64,000 nt of DNA from Faecalibacterium sp. I4-1-79 (lineage in GTDB: Bacteria; Bacillota; Clostridia; Oscillospirales; Ruminococcaceae): the NCBI RefSeq assembly GCF_023347235.1, contig NZ_CP094467.1:1-64000 (forward strand), written 5' to 3'. Within the stretch, counting starts at the first letter, position 1. Each line of letters starts with the position of its first letter. The position numbers were made by a program, and so were the translations under genes. Of this stretch, positions 52,831-61,090 are shown one piece after another. Below the pieces are notes generated by a model. The model searched no databases. It saw only the letters and a list, made by a program, of their open reading frames with translations, and was not told where the DNA came from.

Positions 52831-53534
52831 GTCAACACCTCAAACTTTCTTTCCTGCGGCTGTTCGGACTTCTTCCGGGCTGCACGGCGGGCTTCTACAT
52901 CGCCAAGAGTACGGACACCATCCGCTTGCCAACCTCTCAGGATCCCGTCTACATACTTCCACGACCGATGCCCGCTCTCGGCGGCTTCATCAATCGCGGC
53001 TCGGATGATCTCCGCTGGGTAAATTTTCCGCCAGCGTTGCAGCTTGTCTAGTGCGGACGGTGGGAAAACGCCTATAATCTCTTGAAAGTGCTGCATGATC
53101 TCGGCAAGGCCTGAATCTGTGCGAGGAGCAGCGGGTGCAGCATTATCTACAGCTACAGCTGTAGAATCATAATCATATCCATATTCATATTCATATAAGC
53201 CATTTTTGCCATCTTCGGAATGGCATTTGCTATTTTTGCTATCGTTTGCCATTCCATCAGAATCTTTATTCCAACGCTTTTCAGCACCTTTCTCTCCTGC
53301 TTTTTTGCGCTTTCTTGATGTTTCAGCGTATTTTTCGCGGTTCTTGTCGTCAAATGCCTTGATGGTCTTCCACATCATCCGCATAGAACGATCAGAGAAA
53401 TTTGGTTCAACGCCAGTTTCAATGTAACTAGCGTAAGCACGGACGAACTTTCCAAACTCTTCGTCTGTCAGTTCATCCATTGTATGAACGTGCTCTAGGA
53501 GCATGATGAAACTTCCTCTTTTCTCAATCGGCAT
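52827..53534 (-). CDS. DnaD-like replication initiation protein
   Basis: A 235-residue protein. Residues about 1-65 resemble a DUF6291-like winged helix (SFIMLLEHVHTMDELTDEEF). Lys/Arg-rich and Tyr-rich linkers follow, and the C-terminal part (about 150-215; EIIGVFPPSALDKLQRWRK, then DEAAESGHRSWKYVDGILRG) is a DnaD C-terminal domain that loads the helicase. The Tyr/Asp-rich linker (YEYEYGYDYDS) is notable. The start is uncertain: 53534 or ATG at 53504. Confidence 0.8.
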   Translation of the reverse strand: MPIEKRGSFIMLLEHVHTMDELTDEEFGKFVRAYASYIETGVEPNFSDRSMRMMWKTIKAFDDKNREKYAETSRKRKKAGEKGAEKRWNKDSDGMANDSKNSKCHSEDGKNGLYEYEYGYDYDSTAVAVDNAAPAAPRTDSGLAEIMQHFQEIIGVFPPSALDKLQRWRKIYPAEIIRAAIDEAAESGHRSWKYVDGILRGWQADGVRTLGDVEARRAARKKSEQPQERKFEVLT

Positions 53535-53579
53535 TGGTTCACACTCGTTTCTTTTTATGGTTCGGTGTGTTCAAGAATA

Positions 53580-53819
53580 TCACCTCCCAGAAACCCGGCG
53601 GATACCGCCAATGGTTTCATCCAGCCCTGCCGGGCCGGGGTCGCCTGCTTCAAAATATCGGGCAAGGCTATCCATGTTGACCAACCAGCGGTGACCTGCA
53701 TTGACGAAACGCACTTTGCCAGTTCGGCAAAGGCGGCGGATATAGGCCGGAGATAAGCCGTAAATTTCGGCTGCATCCTTCACCGATTTCATAATCGGAT
53801 AACGGATTGAATCGCCCAT
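53580..53819 (-). CDS. xis: Excisionase-like helix-turn-helix protein
   Basis: A 79-residue protein with a MerR-like helix-turn-helix (VKDAAEIYGLSPAYIRRLCR, TGKVRFVNAGHRWLVNMDS), typical of the excisionase (HTH_17) family. Start at 53819 after AAGGAGGTGCATAAA; the open frame runs 49 codons further without a site. It would assist the integrase in excision and is the first gene of the leftward replication operon. Confidence 0.8.
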   Translation of the reverse strand: MGDSIRYPIMKSVKDAAEIYGLSPAYIRRLCRTGKVRFVNAGHRWLVNMDSLARYFEAGDPGPAGLDETIGGIRRVSGR

Positions 53820-54145
53820 TTTATGCACCTCCTTGGTATACTCAAAGCGTTGCTTTTTGTGATGTGTCAGCAGTAAAGCACAAAACGAAAATCTTTGCAA
53901 TACCGACAAATTTCGATTGAAAATTGATGCCATGAACCATTGTTGAAATGAAGTCCTTTGCGTCAAAATCCATCTAGTATTATCTGGTGATATCCAGTGT
54001 CATGCTTTGCAATGGATTACCTTGTTTTGCAATAGATTTACAGAGGGATGCCCACCTGATTTATGGATAAATGCTGCCGATTTTGTACATCAAAAATTAT
54101 TGATGAAATTGAATCATTAACACGGTGAATCTTGTTCACTGCGCG
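53820..54145. other. AT-rich regulatory stretch upstream of xis
   Basis: A minus-strand promoter is likely here (TTGCAA, 17 bp, TTTACT near 53880-53910), giving the xis-dnaD-dnaB transcript. The stretch is AT-rich compared with the rest of the window, with several short direct repeats (TTTGCAATGGATTACC, TTTGCAATAGATTTAC) near 54005-54040. It could contain the element's replication origin. No gene is evident. Confidence 0.4.
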
Positions 54146-54346
54146 TTAGCCCTCATCTTCAATAATTTCGGTCACGTCCACACCCAGCGCGGCGGCGATC
54201 TTGCCCACAGTGGCGGGCATGATTTCCTTTCCCTTGTTGATGTTCAAGATTGTCTGGCTGGACACAACGGCGTTATCGCGCAGGTCGCGCTGATTCCACT
54301 GCTTACGAGCAAGGGCAACATTAAGCTTGTTTTTTGAAATCTTCAC
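54146..54346 (-). CDS. Cro-like helix-turn-helix regulator
   Basis: A 66-residue XRE-family protein (SKNKLNVALARKQWNQRDLR, then DNAVVSSQTILNINKGKEIM, ending GVDVTEIIEDEG). A GTG start at 54346 with GAGGTGAT upstream is preferred over the GTG three codons earlier. It is divergent from the 214-residue repressor and would compete with it at the shared operators, as Cro with CI. Confidence 0.78.
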   Translation of the reverse strand: MKISKNKLNVALARKQWNQRDLRDNAVVSSQTILNINKGKEIMPATVGKIAAALGVDVTEIIEDEG

Positions 54347-54362
54347 AATTATCACCTCGGTT

Positions 54363-54469
54363 CAGACCAATAGTGGTCTGCTAGAAAGTATAACAGCTTT
54401 GTTTTGGTCTGTCAACAGGTGAAATAGATGCTTTTTGGTCTGGACTTTCAAACCGAGAACTGTTATAGT
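54363..54469. promoter_or_regulatory. Divergent CI/Cro-type operator region
   Basis: CAGACCA-ATAG-TGGTCTG at 54363-54380 is a perfect palindrome, and TTTTGGTCTG half sites occur at 54402 and 54433. The leftward promoter is TTGACA, 17 bp, TATACT (54415 down to 54387). The rightward promoter is TGGACT, 17 bp, TATAGT (54441-54469) with its -35 joined to a GGTCTG site. Operators overlap both. Confidence 0.75.
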
Positions 54470-54486
54470 ATGATTGAGGTGATTTC

Positions 54487-55131
54487 ATGGCAGTTAGTGA
54501 TAAAACCACTGGTGAAAAAATCAAACAAGCGCGGCTCAACTCTCACATGACGCAAAAACAGCTTGCTGAAAAATGTGGAATGGCTGATTCTGCAATCAGA
54601 AAATACGAGTCGGGAAAGGTCATCCCTAAGGTTGAAACGGTTCAAAAAATTGCAAAGGCTCTTGGTGAGAGATGGAATTGGTTTTATGCTTTGACAGCTG
54701 AAGATGGTGGAATAGATATTCGGAGTGAAAGGTTGAAAAAGGAAGGAACTTATGAAGAGCGTTTGTCTGCTGCGTGTGAATGGCTTGAGATAATTGAATC
54801 CGATGCAGAGAGAAAGACAAAAAGAATCTGGAGAGCAGATGAAGAAAATCAGTGGATAAAAAAACATCTCGAAGAGGTGGCTACAGAATACGATGTAAAA
54901 CCCTGTGACCTAGAGCGTGTCTATCCATTTATTGACGATTCTTTGCAGCAACAGGTAAAGCGCATTGAGAACATGCTCAATAATGGTCCACTTAACTTAA
55001 TGGCTGTTGAAAAAATATGCAATGCACTTGAACAGATGAACCCAAGAGCGCAGAATCTAGCGGCGGAACGTGTGCAAGAACTAGCTAGGATACCGGAATA
55101 CCAATGGCAAAAAGAAAATGATGTAGAATAA
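54487..55131 (+). CDS. CI-like phage repressor
   Basis: 214 residues. Residues about 8-70 are an XRE helix-turn-helix (IKQARLNSHMTQKQLAEKCG, then MADSAIRKYESGKVIPKVET). The remainder is helical and charged, without a recognised LexA-type protease domain. The gene is clearly richer in A+T than its neighbours, a sign of separate ancestry. It starts 18 bp behind the rightward promoter of the operator region and precedes the integrase, the arrangement of integrative phages and satellites. Confidence 0.82.
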   Translation: MAVSDKTTGEKIKQARLNSHMTQKQLAEKCGMADSAIRKYESGKVIPKVETVQKIAKALGERWNWFYALTAEDGGIDIRSERLKKEGTYEERLSAACEWLEIIESDAERKTKRIWRADEENQWIKKHLEEVATEYDVKPCDLERVYPFIDDSLQQQVKRIENMLNNGPLNLMAVEKICNALEQMNPRAQNLAAERVQELARIPEYQWQKENDVE

Positions 55132-55189
55132 AACTGTCGGCAAGAAGCAAATAGAACAAAAATGCTCACCCACAAAGGAGGGGTGACAG

Positions 55190-56620
55190 ATGGCGAAAAT
55201 CATAAAGCGCGCAAAGAAGGACGGCACCTGCTCCTACTGCATCCGGGTCTCCAACGGCTATGATCGGCAGGGCCGTCAGGTGCTGGTAAACCGCACCTAT
55301 ACACCCCCGCCGGGCATGACTGGGAAGAAGCTGGAAAAGGAGCTGCAACGTCAGGCAGATGCCTTTGAACAGGAAGTGCACGGCGGCATTTCGCTGGATG
55401 CGTCCATGAAGCTGGATGACCTGATAGAACGCTGGTTCACAGAGTATGCAGACCGCCAGCTGAAGCCCAAGACGGCCACAGAGTACAGGAAGCTGGTGCC
55501 GCGCGTGTCCGCTGCTCTGGGTCACATGAAGGTCAACCAGATACGCCCGGCGCACCTCATGGCGTTCTATGCGAATCTGTCCGAGGGTGGAGTGCGGCAG
55601 GATTCCACCTATACGGCAACGGCCGCGCTGCTGAAGCTGCTGCCGAAAGGCCAGCGGGCAAGGATCCGGGAGACCGCCGGGGTGGGCGAGGAAACCATGC
55701 GGGGGCTGTGCAGCGGCAAGGCTGTCAGCCGCAAGACAGCCGAGAAAGTAGCCGATGCCGCCGGGATGCCCTTGTCCAAAGCATTCACCGAGAACGTCAG
55801 GGCGGGCGGGAAGCTGGGCGGCAACACACAGCTGCACTATCACCGCTTCCTGTCCAGCGTGTTTGAAAAGGCGGTCAAGTGGCAGCTGATTGATGAAAAC
55901 CCCTGTCGGCGCACAGAAGCCCCCAAAGCGGCAGAAATCGAAGTGGAAGCCTTACAGGAAGAGGACGTTGCAAAGCTGCTGGAAGCCCTGCAAGACGCGC
56001 CAGCACAGTACAGCGTTATCACACAGCTGGCCTTGCTTACAGGTGCCCGCCGGGGCGAGATATGCGCCTTGCGCTGGTCGGACATTGACCTTGACGCGGG
56101 TGTGATCTCCATCAACAGGACAGTGCAGAACATCGCCGGGCGCGGTACGGTATTCACGGCACCCAAGACGAAACGCTCCCGGCGGTGCATCAAGATAGGC
56201 CCGGAGTGCGTACAGCTGCTGCGGGAGTACCGCCAGCACCAAAAGGCCGAACGGTTCAAGGTCGGTTCCGAGTGGGTGCGCCGGGTGGAGATCGAGAACG
56301 GCAAGACGGTGGACAATGACCTGTTGTTCACTCGCTGGAACGGTCAGCCGTTCGACCCCAATGCGGTTACAAGCTGGTTTCCGGGCTTTCTGGCCGCCCA
56401 TGACCTCCCGGCGGTTCACTTCCACAGCCTGCGCCACACCAACGCCAGCTTGCTGATAGCGGCTCATGTGCCTGTTACAACTGTTTCGGGCAGACTTGGC
56501 CACGCAAAGACCAGCACCACCACGGATATTTACGCCGGGTTCATCCGTTCCAGCGATGCGGCGGCAGCGGACGCGCTGACGGACGTTTTCAGTCATATCA
56601 AGGAAAAGTCGCACGCATAA
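55190..56620 (+). CDS. int: Tyrosine recombinase (integrase) of element 1
   Basis: 476 residues. The catalytic residues are seen: Arg287 in TGARRGE, His412 and Arg415 in HSLRH, His438 in GHAKT and Tyr448 in DIYAGF. The N-terminus is an AP2-like arm-binding domain (about 1-70), and the core-binding domain follows. Between about 140 and 205 an insertion looks like a Cro-type helix-turn-helix (ETAGVGEETMRGLCSGKAVS, then RKTAEKVADAAGMPLSK). Start ATG follows AAAGGAGGGGTGACAG. It lies next to attR at the right end of element 1. Confidence 0.95.
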   Translation: MAKIIKRAKKDGTCSYCIRVSNGYDRQGRQVLVNRTYTPPPGMTGKKLEKELQRQADAFEQEVHGGISLDASMKLDDLIERWFTEYADRQLKPKTATEYRKLVPRVSAALGHMKVNQIRPAHLMAFYANLSEGGVRQDSTYTATAALLKLLPKGQRARIRETAGVGEETMRGLCSGKAVSRKTAEKVADAAGMPLSKAFTENVRAGGKLGGNTQLHYHRFLSSVFEKAVKWQLIDENPCRRTEAPKAAEIEVEALQEEDVAKLLEALQDAPAQYSVITQLALLTGARRGEICALRWSDIDLDAGVISINRTVQNIAGRGTVFTAPKTKRSRRCIKIGPECVQLLREYRQHQKAERFKVGSEWVRRVEIENGKTVDNDLLFTRWNGQPFDPNAVTSWFPGFLAAHDLPAVHFHSLRHTNASLLIAAHVPVTTVSGRLGHAKTSTTTDIYAGFIRSSDAAAADALTDVFSHIKEKSHA

Positions 56621-56624
56621 CAAA

Positions 56625-56675
56625 AGACGGCTCACAGGGGCATTTCTGCCGCCCTCGTGAGCCGTCTGCTTTTTT
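56625..56675 (+). terminator. Terminator of the integrase gene
   Basis: AGACGGCTCAC with GTGAGCCGTCT, followed by GCTTTTTT. Confidence 0.8.
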
Positions 56676-56722
56676 ACTTTTCTCATAGTGCCCGTTTTAT
56701 GGGATGGTATGCTCTCTGGAAT

Positions 56723-56744
56723 GTGCCTTATTTGTGCCTTGTTG
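56723..56744. promoter_or_regulatory. Arm-type repeat near attR
   Basis: The 22-bp counterpart of the repeat at 46633, with tandem GTGCCTT units; a likely binding site of the integrase N-terminal domain. Confidence 0.6.
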
Positions 56745-56848
56745 AATCGAAAAGAAGTGAAACGACCATGCACGAACAAACACAAAAACAACGGTGAATC
56801 TATATAAACTGCGATGACCGAAAACGGCGAAACTCATATAAAGGCCCT

Positions 56849-56893
56849 CTACGAATCAGTAGGCCGGGGGTTCGAGTCCCTTCCATCGCACCA
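56849..56893. repeat. attR of element 1, junction to element 2
   Basis: An exact copy of the 45-bp 3' part of the tRNA-Arg gene. It is also the left boundary of the second element, whose integrase gene ends 154 bp further. A hairpin GCCGTGAAATC / GATTTCATGGC with T6 (56900-56931) follows, as after a native tRNA. Confidence 0.9.
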
Positions 56894-56948
56894 GAAAATG
56901 CCGTGAAATCGAAAGATTTCATGGCTTTTTTGTTTTTCTGGCAGAGTC

Positions 56949-57034
56949 TGCACACTTTTGCACATCTCCTGCACATTTTACAAAAAAGCCATGAACTCTT
57001 TGCATCGCTTGCACAGCGTGTATTTTGCTGCACA
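56949..57034. promoter_or_regulatory. Arm-type TGCACA repeats of integrase 2
   Basis: TGCACA occurs five times, at 56949, 56959, 56970, 57010 and 57029, between the att site and the second integrase gene. Confidence 0.5.
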
Positions 57035-57046
57035 AAAAAGAATCTT

Positions 57047-58447
57047 TTACGCGAAGAGTACCCGCGTCAGCTCGCGGCGTTCCTCTGCGTCCATCTGCCG
57101 GATGGCTTCAAGGATCATTTTACCTGTGATTTTTGTTGCCGCCGGCGTTTTGTTTTCCGGGGGTTCCTGCGGCTTCGCACCTGCCACATCCTGCGAGTAG
57201 AAGTCGGCTTCGATCTTCTCAGCCAGCTCCAACCGGGGCTTGTCTTGCGTGTGGGCGTAGGTGTCCATCAGGACGGTGGCAGTTGCATGGCCGGTGTTGC
57301 CCTGCACCGACTTGAAGTCACCGCCAGATTGCAGCAGCTGGTAGGTGGCACTGGAGTGGCGCAGACCGTGGAATACGATCTTCTCAAACTCCGAGTGCTC
57401 TGCCCGCCACATACGGTACCACTTCGTCAGAACGTCCGGTGCAATGGGTAAGCCGTCTGGTAAGCGGAACAGCTGACCGCAGTTGCTGTACTTTTCCGGG
57501 GCGCTCTGCTCGTCCTGCTTCATCTTTTCCAGCCATGCCAGAAGCTCCTCTTTCAAGGGCTTGGTCATATACAGGAAGCGGTTGGACTTTTTGGTCTTAG
57601 TCCGCTTGAGGATCAGCGAGGACTTGCTCCCCTCCCGTCTGTCCGGGAAGGTGTGGTAGATCTGGGTGGGGTCAATCTTGGACAATGCGACCTTGTCGGC
57701 ACGCTGCAGGGCTTTGTTCACCGAGATGGTTCCCCGTCCGTCTGCTGCGTCAAAGTCCAGATCACTCGGCTGTAAGCCGAGAATCTCACCCTCTCGCAAG
57801 GAAAGGATCATGCTCATGTGCACAGCCAGATGCAGAGCGGGATTCTCGATGGTCTGCAGCGCCGCCAACATGGTGCGCTCATCCCAGATGGTGCGTTCTT
57901 CGGTGTTGATCTTGGGGGCTTCACGGGGAGTAGGCGATTTGTGGATCAGATCCCAGTCAACGGCATACGAAAAGGCAGTTTTCAGGAGCGTGTGGACTTC
58001 GTGAATGGACGTGCTGGATAACAGCCGCTTCTTCTGATTTTCCGTCAGCTCCTGCTTTTCACCGTGAACGTACTGGCCGCAGGGGGTCTGGCTCAGGGTG
58101 GCGTAGAACTGCTCAATGTCGTAGGTGCGGAGGTCTTGCACCTTCCGCTTTCCGATATACGGCACGATGAGGTTCTGCACCATCGCCACAGATTGGGTGT
58201 AGGTCTTGGGAGACCACTTGTGTTTGCTGGACTGAATGGGGATCCACTTGTACAGCATCTCCTCGACCGTCATGGTGTCGGGCACGAGGAAGGTGCCGTC
58301 CAGCAGTTCCTTCTCCACCGTGATCTTGCGCTCCTGCGCTTCGGCCTTGGTCTTGAAGGTTTCCCAGCCCTTGCAGGGCTTGCCAGCATGATCTTTGTAG
58401 TTGTATCGGACGGAATACGTGTTGCCACGTTTCATAATAGATGCCAT
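57047..58447 (-). CDS. int: Tyrosine recombinase (integrase) of element 2
   Basis: 466 residues of the phage-integrase family, different from the first integrase. An AP2-like arm-binding N-terminus (KRGNTYSVRYNYKDHAGKPC) and SAM-like core-binding domain (about 70-160) precede the catalytic domain. That domain has Arg in SLREGEI, HGLRHSS, GHATATVL and Tyr in DTYAHT. A C-terminal extension of about 60 residues follows the tyrosine. ATG at 58447 follows GAGGGAGGGAACATCT. It is oriented toward the att site. Confidence 0.94.
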   Translation of the reverse strand: MASIMKRGNTYSVRYNYKDHAGKPCKGWETFKTKAEAQERKITVEKELLDGTFLVPDTMTVEEMLYKWIPIQSSKHKWSPKTYTQSVAMVQNLIVPYIGKRKVQDLRTYDIEQFYATLSQTPCGQYVHGEKQELTENQKKRLLSSTSIHEVHTLLKTAFSYAVDWDLIHKSPTPREAPKINTEERTIWDERTMLAALQTIENPALHLAVHMSMILSLREGEILGLQPSDLDFDAADGRGTISVNKALQRADKVALSKIDPTQIYHTFPDRREGSKSSLILKRTKTKKSNRFLYMTKPLKEELLAWLEKMKQDEQSAPEKYSNCGQLFRLPDGLPIAPDVLTKWYRMWRAEHSEFEKIVFHGLRHSSATYQLLQSGGDFKSVQGNTGHATATVLMDTYAHTQDKPRLELAEKIEADFYSQDVAGAKPQEPPENKTPAATKITGKMILEAIRQMDAEERRELTRVLFA

Positions 58448-58461
58448 AGATGTTCCCTCCC

Positions 58462-58761
58462 TCAGACCGCTGCAAACCAATCATCGAAGCTCTGCTTGCT
58501 TACCCGGATGCTGGTACCGAGGCGGATCACCTTGAAATCTTTCGTGGTGTTGCACAGATTGTACGCAGCACGGTTGGAGATCGCCAACAGTTGGGCGATC
58601 TCCTCCACCCGGTAAACGAGCGGGGCGTGTCGGACAGTTTTGCTGGTCTGGTCAGAAGGTTCTACGGCAGGGGTTTCGGACAATTTCATTGTAGGGGATT
58701 CGGGCGCGATTTTCAAGTCCTCACGGGTCAGTTTAGCGGAATTTTTGCGGACATTCGTCAT
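58462..58761 (-). CDS. xis: Excisionase-like DNA-binding protein
   Basis: 99 residues; the N-terminal half is low complexity, and residues about 50-99 form an excisionase-type helix-turn-helix (LVYRVEEIAQLLAISNRAAY, then NLCNTTKDFKVIRLGTSIRV). The ATG at 58761 is 8 bases after GGAG. It lies 14 bp before the integrase and is probably co-transcribed. Confidence 0.82.
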   Translation of the reverse strand: MTNVRKNSAKLTREDLKIAPESPTMKLSETPAVEPSDQTSKTVRHAPLVYRVEEIAQLLAISNRAAYNLCNTTKDFKVIRLGTSIRVSKQSFDDWFAAV

Positions 58762-58898
58762 AGGCATGTCTCCTTTGCACTTCTCCAGACCCGGCGCAGT
58801 TCCGGTTGAGCTGCACCCTGTGGGCCGGTAAATATGTAAGGGCCTGCCGCTCCTGACCCGAAGCAGCAGCCCAAAACGTGCGAGAACTTGAATTTACG

Positions 58899-59112
58899 CG
58901 CCCCATGCGCCCCAAACCACACAAAAGTACCTTTCTGTGTTGATTTTACAGGGCGCATGGCTGGATGGATGCGCCCCAAGAGGGCGCGTCCGGGTTTCTC
59001 TCCCGCCCCAAAGGGCATTTTGCCGCCCTGCATCCGCCCGGAAAGGGCGGATACAAACCCGGAGAAAACAGCGATAACAGGTAAAAACCGCTGATTCGGG
59101 GCGCGTGGGGCG
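58899..59112. other. Iteron-like inverted repeats, possible replication origin of element 2
   Basis: CGCCCCATGCGCCCC (58899-58913) and, inverted, GGGGCGCGTGGGGCG (59098-59112) match at 14 of 15 positions. Between them are GGGCGCATGG (58951-58960), GATGCGCCCC (58969-58978) and GGGCGCG (58983-58989), and GCCCGGAAAGGGC-type stems. The 375-bp gap has no gene and sits immediately downstream of the helicase gene. Confidence 0.45.
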
Positions 59113-59136
59113 GGAGATTTTCACTTTTCGTGTGTT

Positions 59137-60483
59137 TTATGCCGCAGCAAAGGCGGGGTGGACGCATACGCCCCGGAAGCCGCGGTACTTCCCCTCGATG
59201 TGCTTGGAAAAGGTCAGGCCATACTTCCCCGCATTTTTCAGCAGGAACTGGCTGAACTTCTTTTGCGGAACAGGCGATTCCAGATTATCCTCGCACCACT
59301 TGGTGTAGGCGCGGTAGAGATAGGTGGAGCGTTCCTCGGTGTCGGGCTTGAAACGGACATACGCCGTTGCCTGCATGAACTGGGTCAGGTTGTCGCTGTC
59401 CGCCATGGCTGCTTCGAGGTTCTGGATGGAGCGCTCGCTGATGGTAAACTGATAGCGGTTCGCCAGCAGACGGTGCAGCCCCTCCAGCATCCACAGCAGG
59501 ATGCCGGGACGCTCCTCGGACAACTCTTCGATGAGGAAGGGGTTATCCACCCGGGCAGGGTCACGGTCTTTCACCGTGATGAGGATCTGCCTGCGCCAGA
59601 AGCCGTCGCTGTCATCGTGAGCAGCCACAAGGTTGCCATTGCCGAAGCAGATGAAACGAACGTACAGCAGGCCTTGGACAGCCTGCTTATTCTTTCGCTC
59701 AATGCACAAACGGTCCTCGGCGGTGACGATGGACTTGATGTTCCGTGTTTCGGGCAAAGCCACCATGTTCAGGTCGTCATCGACCATGACCAGCTTATAC
59801 TCCAGATTTGCACTGGCAAAGCGGTTCGTTTCGATGCGGAGGATGGATTCGGAGTGAGAGGCTTCCCCGAACAGCTTCTTCAGCAGCAAGCCGATGCGGG
59901 ACTTCCCCTCGCCGCCCTTGCCGGTCATGACCAGCATCTTCTGCGCCTTGGTAGACGGGATCAGGAGATAGCCGAGATATTCCTGCAAGGTCAGAATGTC
60001 CTCCGGGATCAGCAGACCGTCCAGAAATTCCAGCCACTTGGTCGGTGCGGGGGCATCGGGCTGGTATTCCACGGGGAGCCGGTTCAGGCAGAGTTCCTTC
60101 TCCGGCACAAAGCCCCGTTCATCCAGAAAGTAAGTCCCGTTCTGGAGATGGATGCGGTCAAGCTGGGGTTTCCATTCAGGAGTATAGGTTTCGATACGGA
60201 GTGCGTCCAGAACCTGCTTTTCCTTCTTGGCAAGGTTGTCGAGCACAAAGTCACGGAGGTCGCTGTGGACTTCGTAGAGCAGTGCGTCCTCGTCTACCTC
60301 GCCGTTCTGGTCAAACAGCTTCTGTTTCAGGCACATCATGGGGTGCTTCTCTAAAAGGTACTGGCAGTAAGCGGTTTCACGCACTTTGCCCTTGCTGTCT
60401 ACCCAAGGGCATTCGCATTCTTCCTCTTCTTCCAGTTCGTCCTCATCACGCCAATCTTCGTTCCTCTTTTTCCAGTCGCTCAT
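59137..60483 (-). CDS. P4/D5-type replication helicase
   Basis: 448 residues. After an acidic N-terminal segment (DELEEEEECECPW) comes the phage/plasmid primase-helicase superfamily 3 type ATPase: Walker A TGKGGEGKS at 187-195, Walker B KLVMVDDDLN near 235 and FGNGNLV as sensor. The C-terminal winged-helix-like D5 domain ends at the stop. With the small primase upstream it would support replication of the excised element. The ATG at 60483 follows GGGAGGGATTGC and overlaps the primase gene by 38 bp. Confidence 0.88.
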   Translation of the reverse strand: MSDWKKRNEDWRDEDELEEEEECECPWVDSKGKVRETAYCQYLLEKHPMMCLKQKLFDQNGEVDEDALLYEVHSDLRDFVLDNLAKKEKQVLDALRIETYTPEWKPQLDRIHLQNGTYFLDERGFVPEKELCLNRLPVEYQPDAPAPTKWLEFLDGLLIPEDILTLQEYLGYLLIPSTKAQKMLVMTGKGGEGKSRIGLLLKKLFGEASHSESILRIETNRFASANLEYKLVMVDDDLNMVALPETRNIKSIVTAEDRLCIERKNKQAVQGLLYVRFICFGNGNLVAAHDDSDGFWRRQILITVKDRDPARVDNPFLIEELSEERPGILLWMLEGLHRLLANRYQFTISERSIQNLEAAMADSDNLTQFMQATAYVRFKPDTEERSTYLYRAYTKWCEDNLESPVPQKKFSQFLLKNAGKYGLTFSKHIEGKYRGFRGVCVHPAFAAA

Positions 60484-60901
60484 GCAATCCCTCCCAATAC
60501 TTCCGTAGCTCGTTTTCGGTCTGCAGGTCCGGGAGCACCGAACAGTCCAGATAATATTCAACGATGTCAAGGTTCTTTATCGCTTCAAGAAAGCAGGGGT
60601 GAAGTTCTTCTGTGGGTGACTGCGGTGCATATCGGACCCGCCAACGCTGCAGACAGCGGTAATAGTCCAGCAGCTGCTGCCGGACGGTGGGCGGTCTGCG
60701 GGGAGCAAGCCGCACCTTGCCGTCGGCAAGTGCCATGCCGAAGTCCTCCTTCAACTTTTCCACAGCCTTGTAGGGAGAAAGTTGAAAAAGTTTGCCGACA
60801 AAATCGATCACATCGCCATCCGCCTGACAGGCGAAACAGTGGAAACGGCTGTCCACCTTCATGCTGGGGTGTTTATCCCCGTGGAAGGGACAGCACATCA
60901 T
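60446..60901 (-). pseudogene. CHC2 zinc-finger primase, start codon apparently lost
   Basis: The readable frame from ATG 60901 gives 151 residues with the DnaG-type zinc finger CCPFHGDKHPSMKVDSRFHC then FAC (CHC2). The same frame continues upstream without a stop for at least 30 codons in conserved style (VFSDVKNAISTRQAAELYGF). A GACGGAGGG site sits where a start codon should follow, but the next codons read TCT GTC TTT, so the expected ATG seems missing. Translation may begin at a non-standard codon, or only the shortened protein from 60901, which lacks a ribosome site, is made. The region up to about 60988 belongs to the gene. Confidence 0.6.
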
Positions 60902-61090
60902 ACCGTTTCGGTTTACGGCGAAGCCGTATAGCTCCGCTGCCTGCCGGGTCGAGATGGCGTTCTTTACGTCCGAAAAGACAGAGGTGCTACCCTCCGTCCC
61001 AATGGGTGGGGTACAGGCGAAAGGACGAAGCCCGGTGAGGGGCGTGGGTGAGGTTGGGTTTATTCACACATCGATCCGTCAGAGTGTTGT

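Larger units (their letters stand above)
46549..56893. mobile_element. Integrative element 1, satellite-like, in tRNA-Arg
   Basis: A 10,345-bp insertion between the 45-bp direct repeats. Content from right to left: integrase and CI-like repressor (rightward), then leftward Cro-like, excisionase-like, DnaD-like, DnaB and small genes. A second divergent switch with an HTH protein and an MNT/HEPN pair (rightward) and a further leftward block of small proteins ending in an ArpU-like regulator complete it. No head, tail, portal, terminase, lysis or relaxase gene was recognised. This layout recalls phage satellites or replicating mobilizable islands. Confidence 0.85.

Noticed and set aside
46549-56893. 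A complete prophage
   Set aside because: No terminase, portal, capsid, tail or lysis gene can be recognised within the 45-bp repeats.
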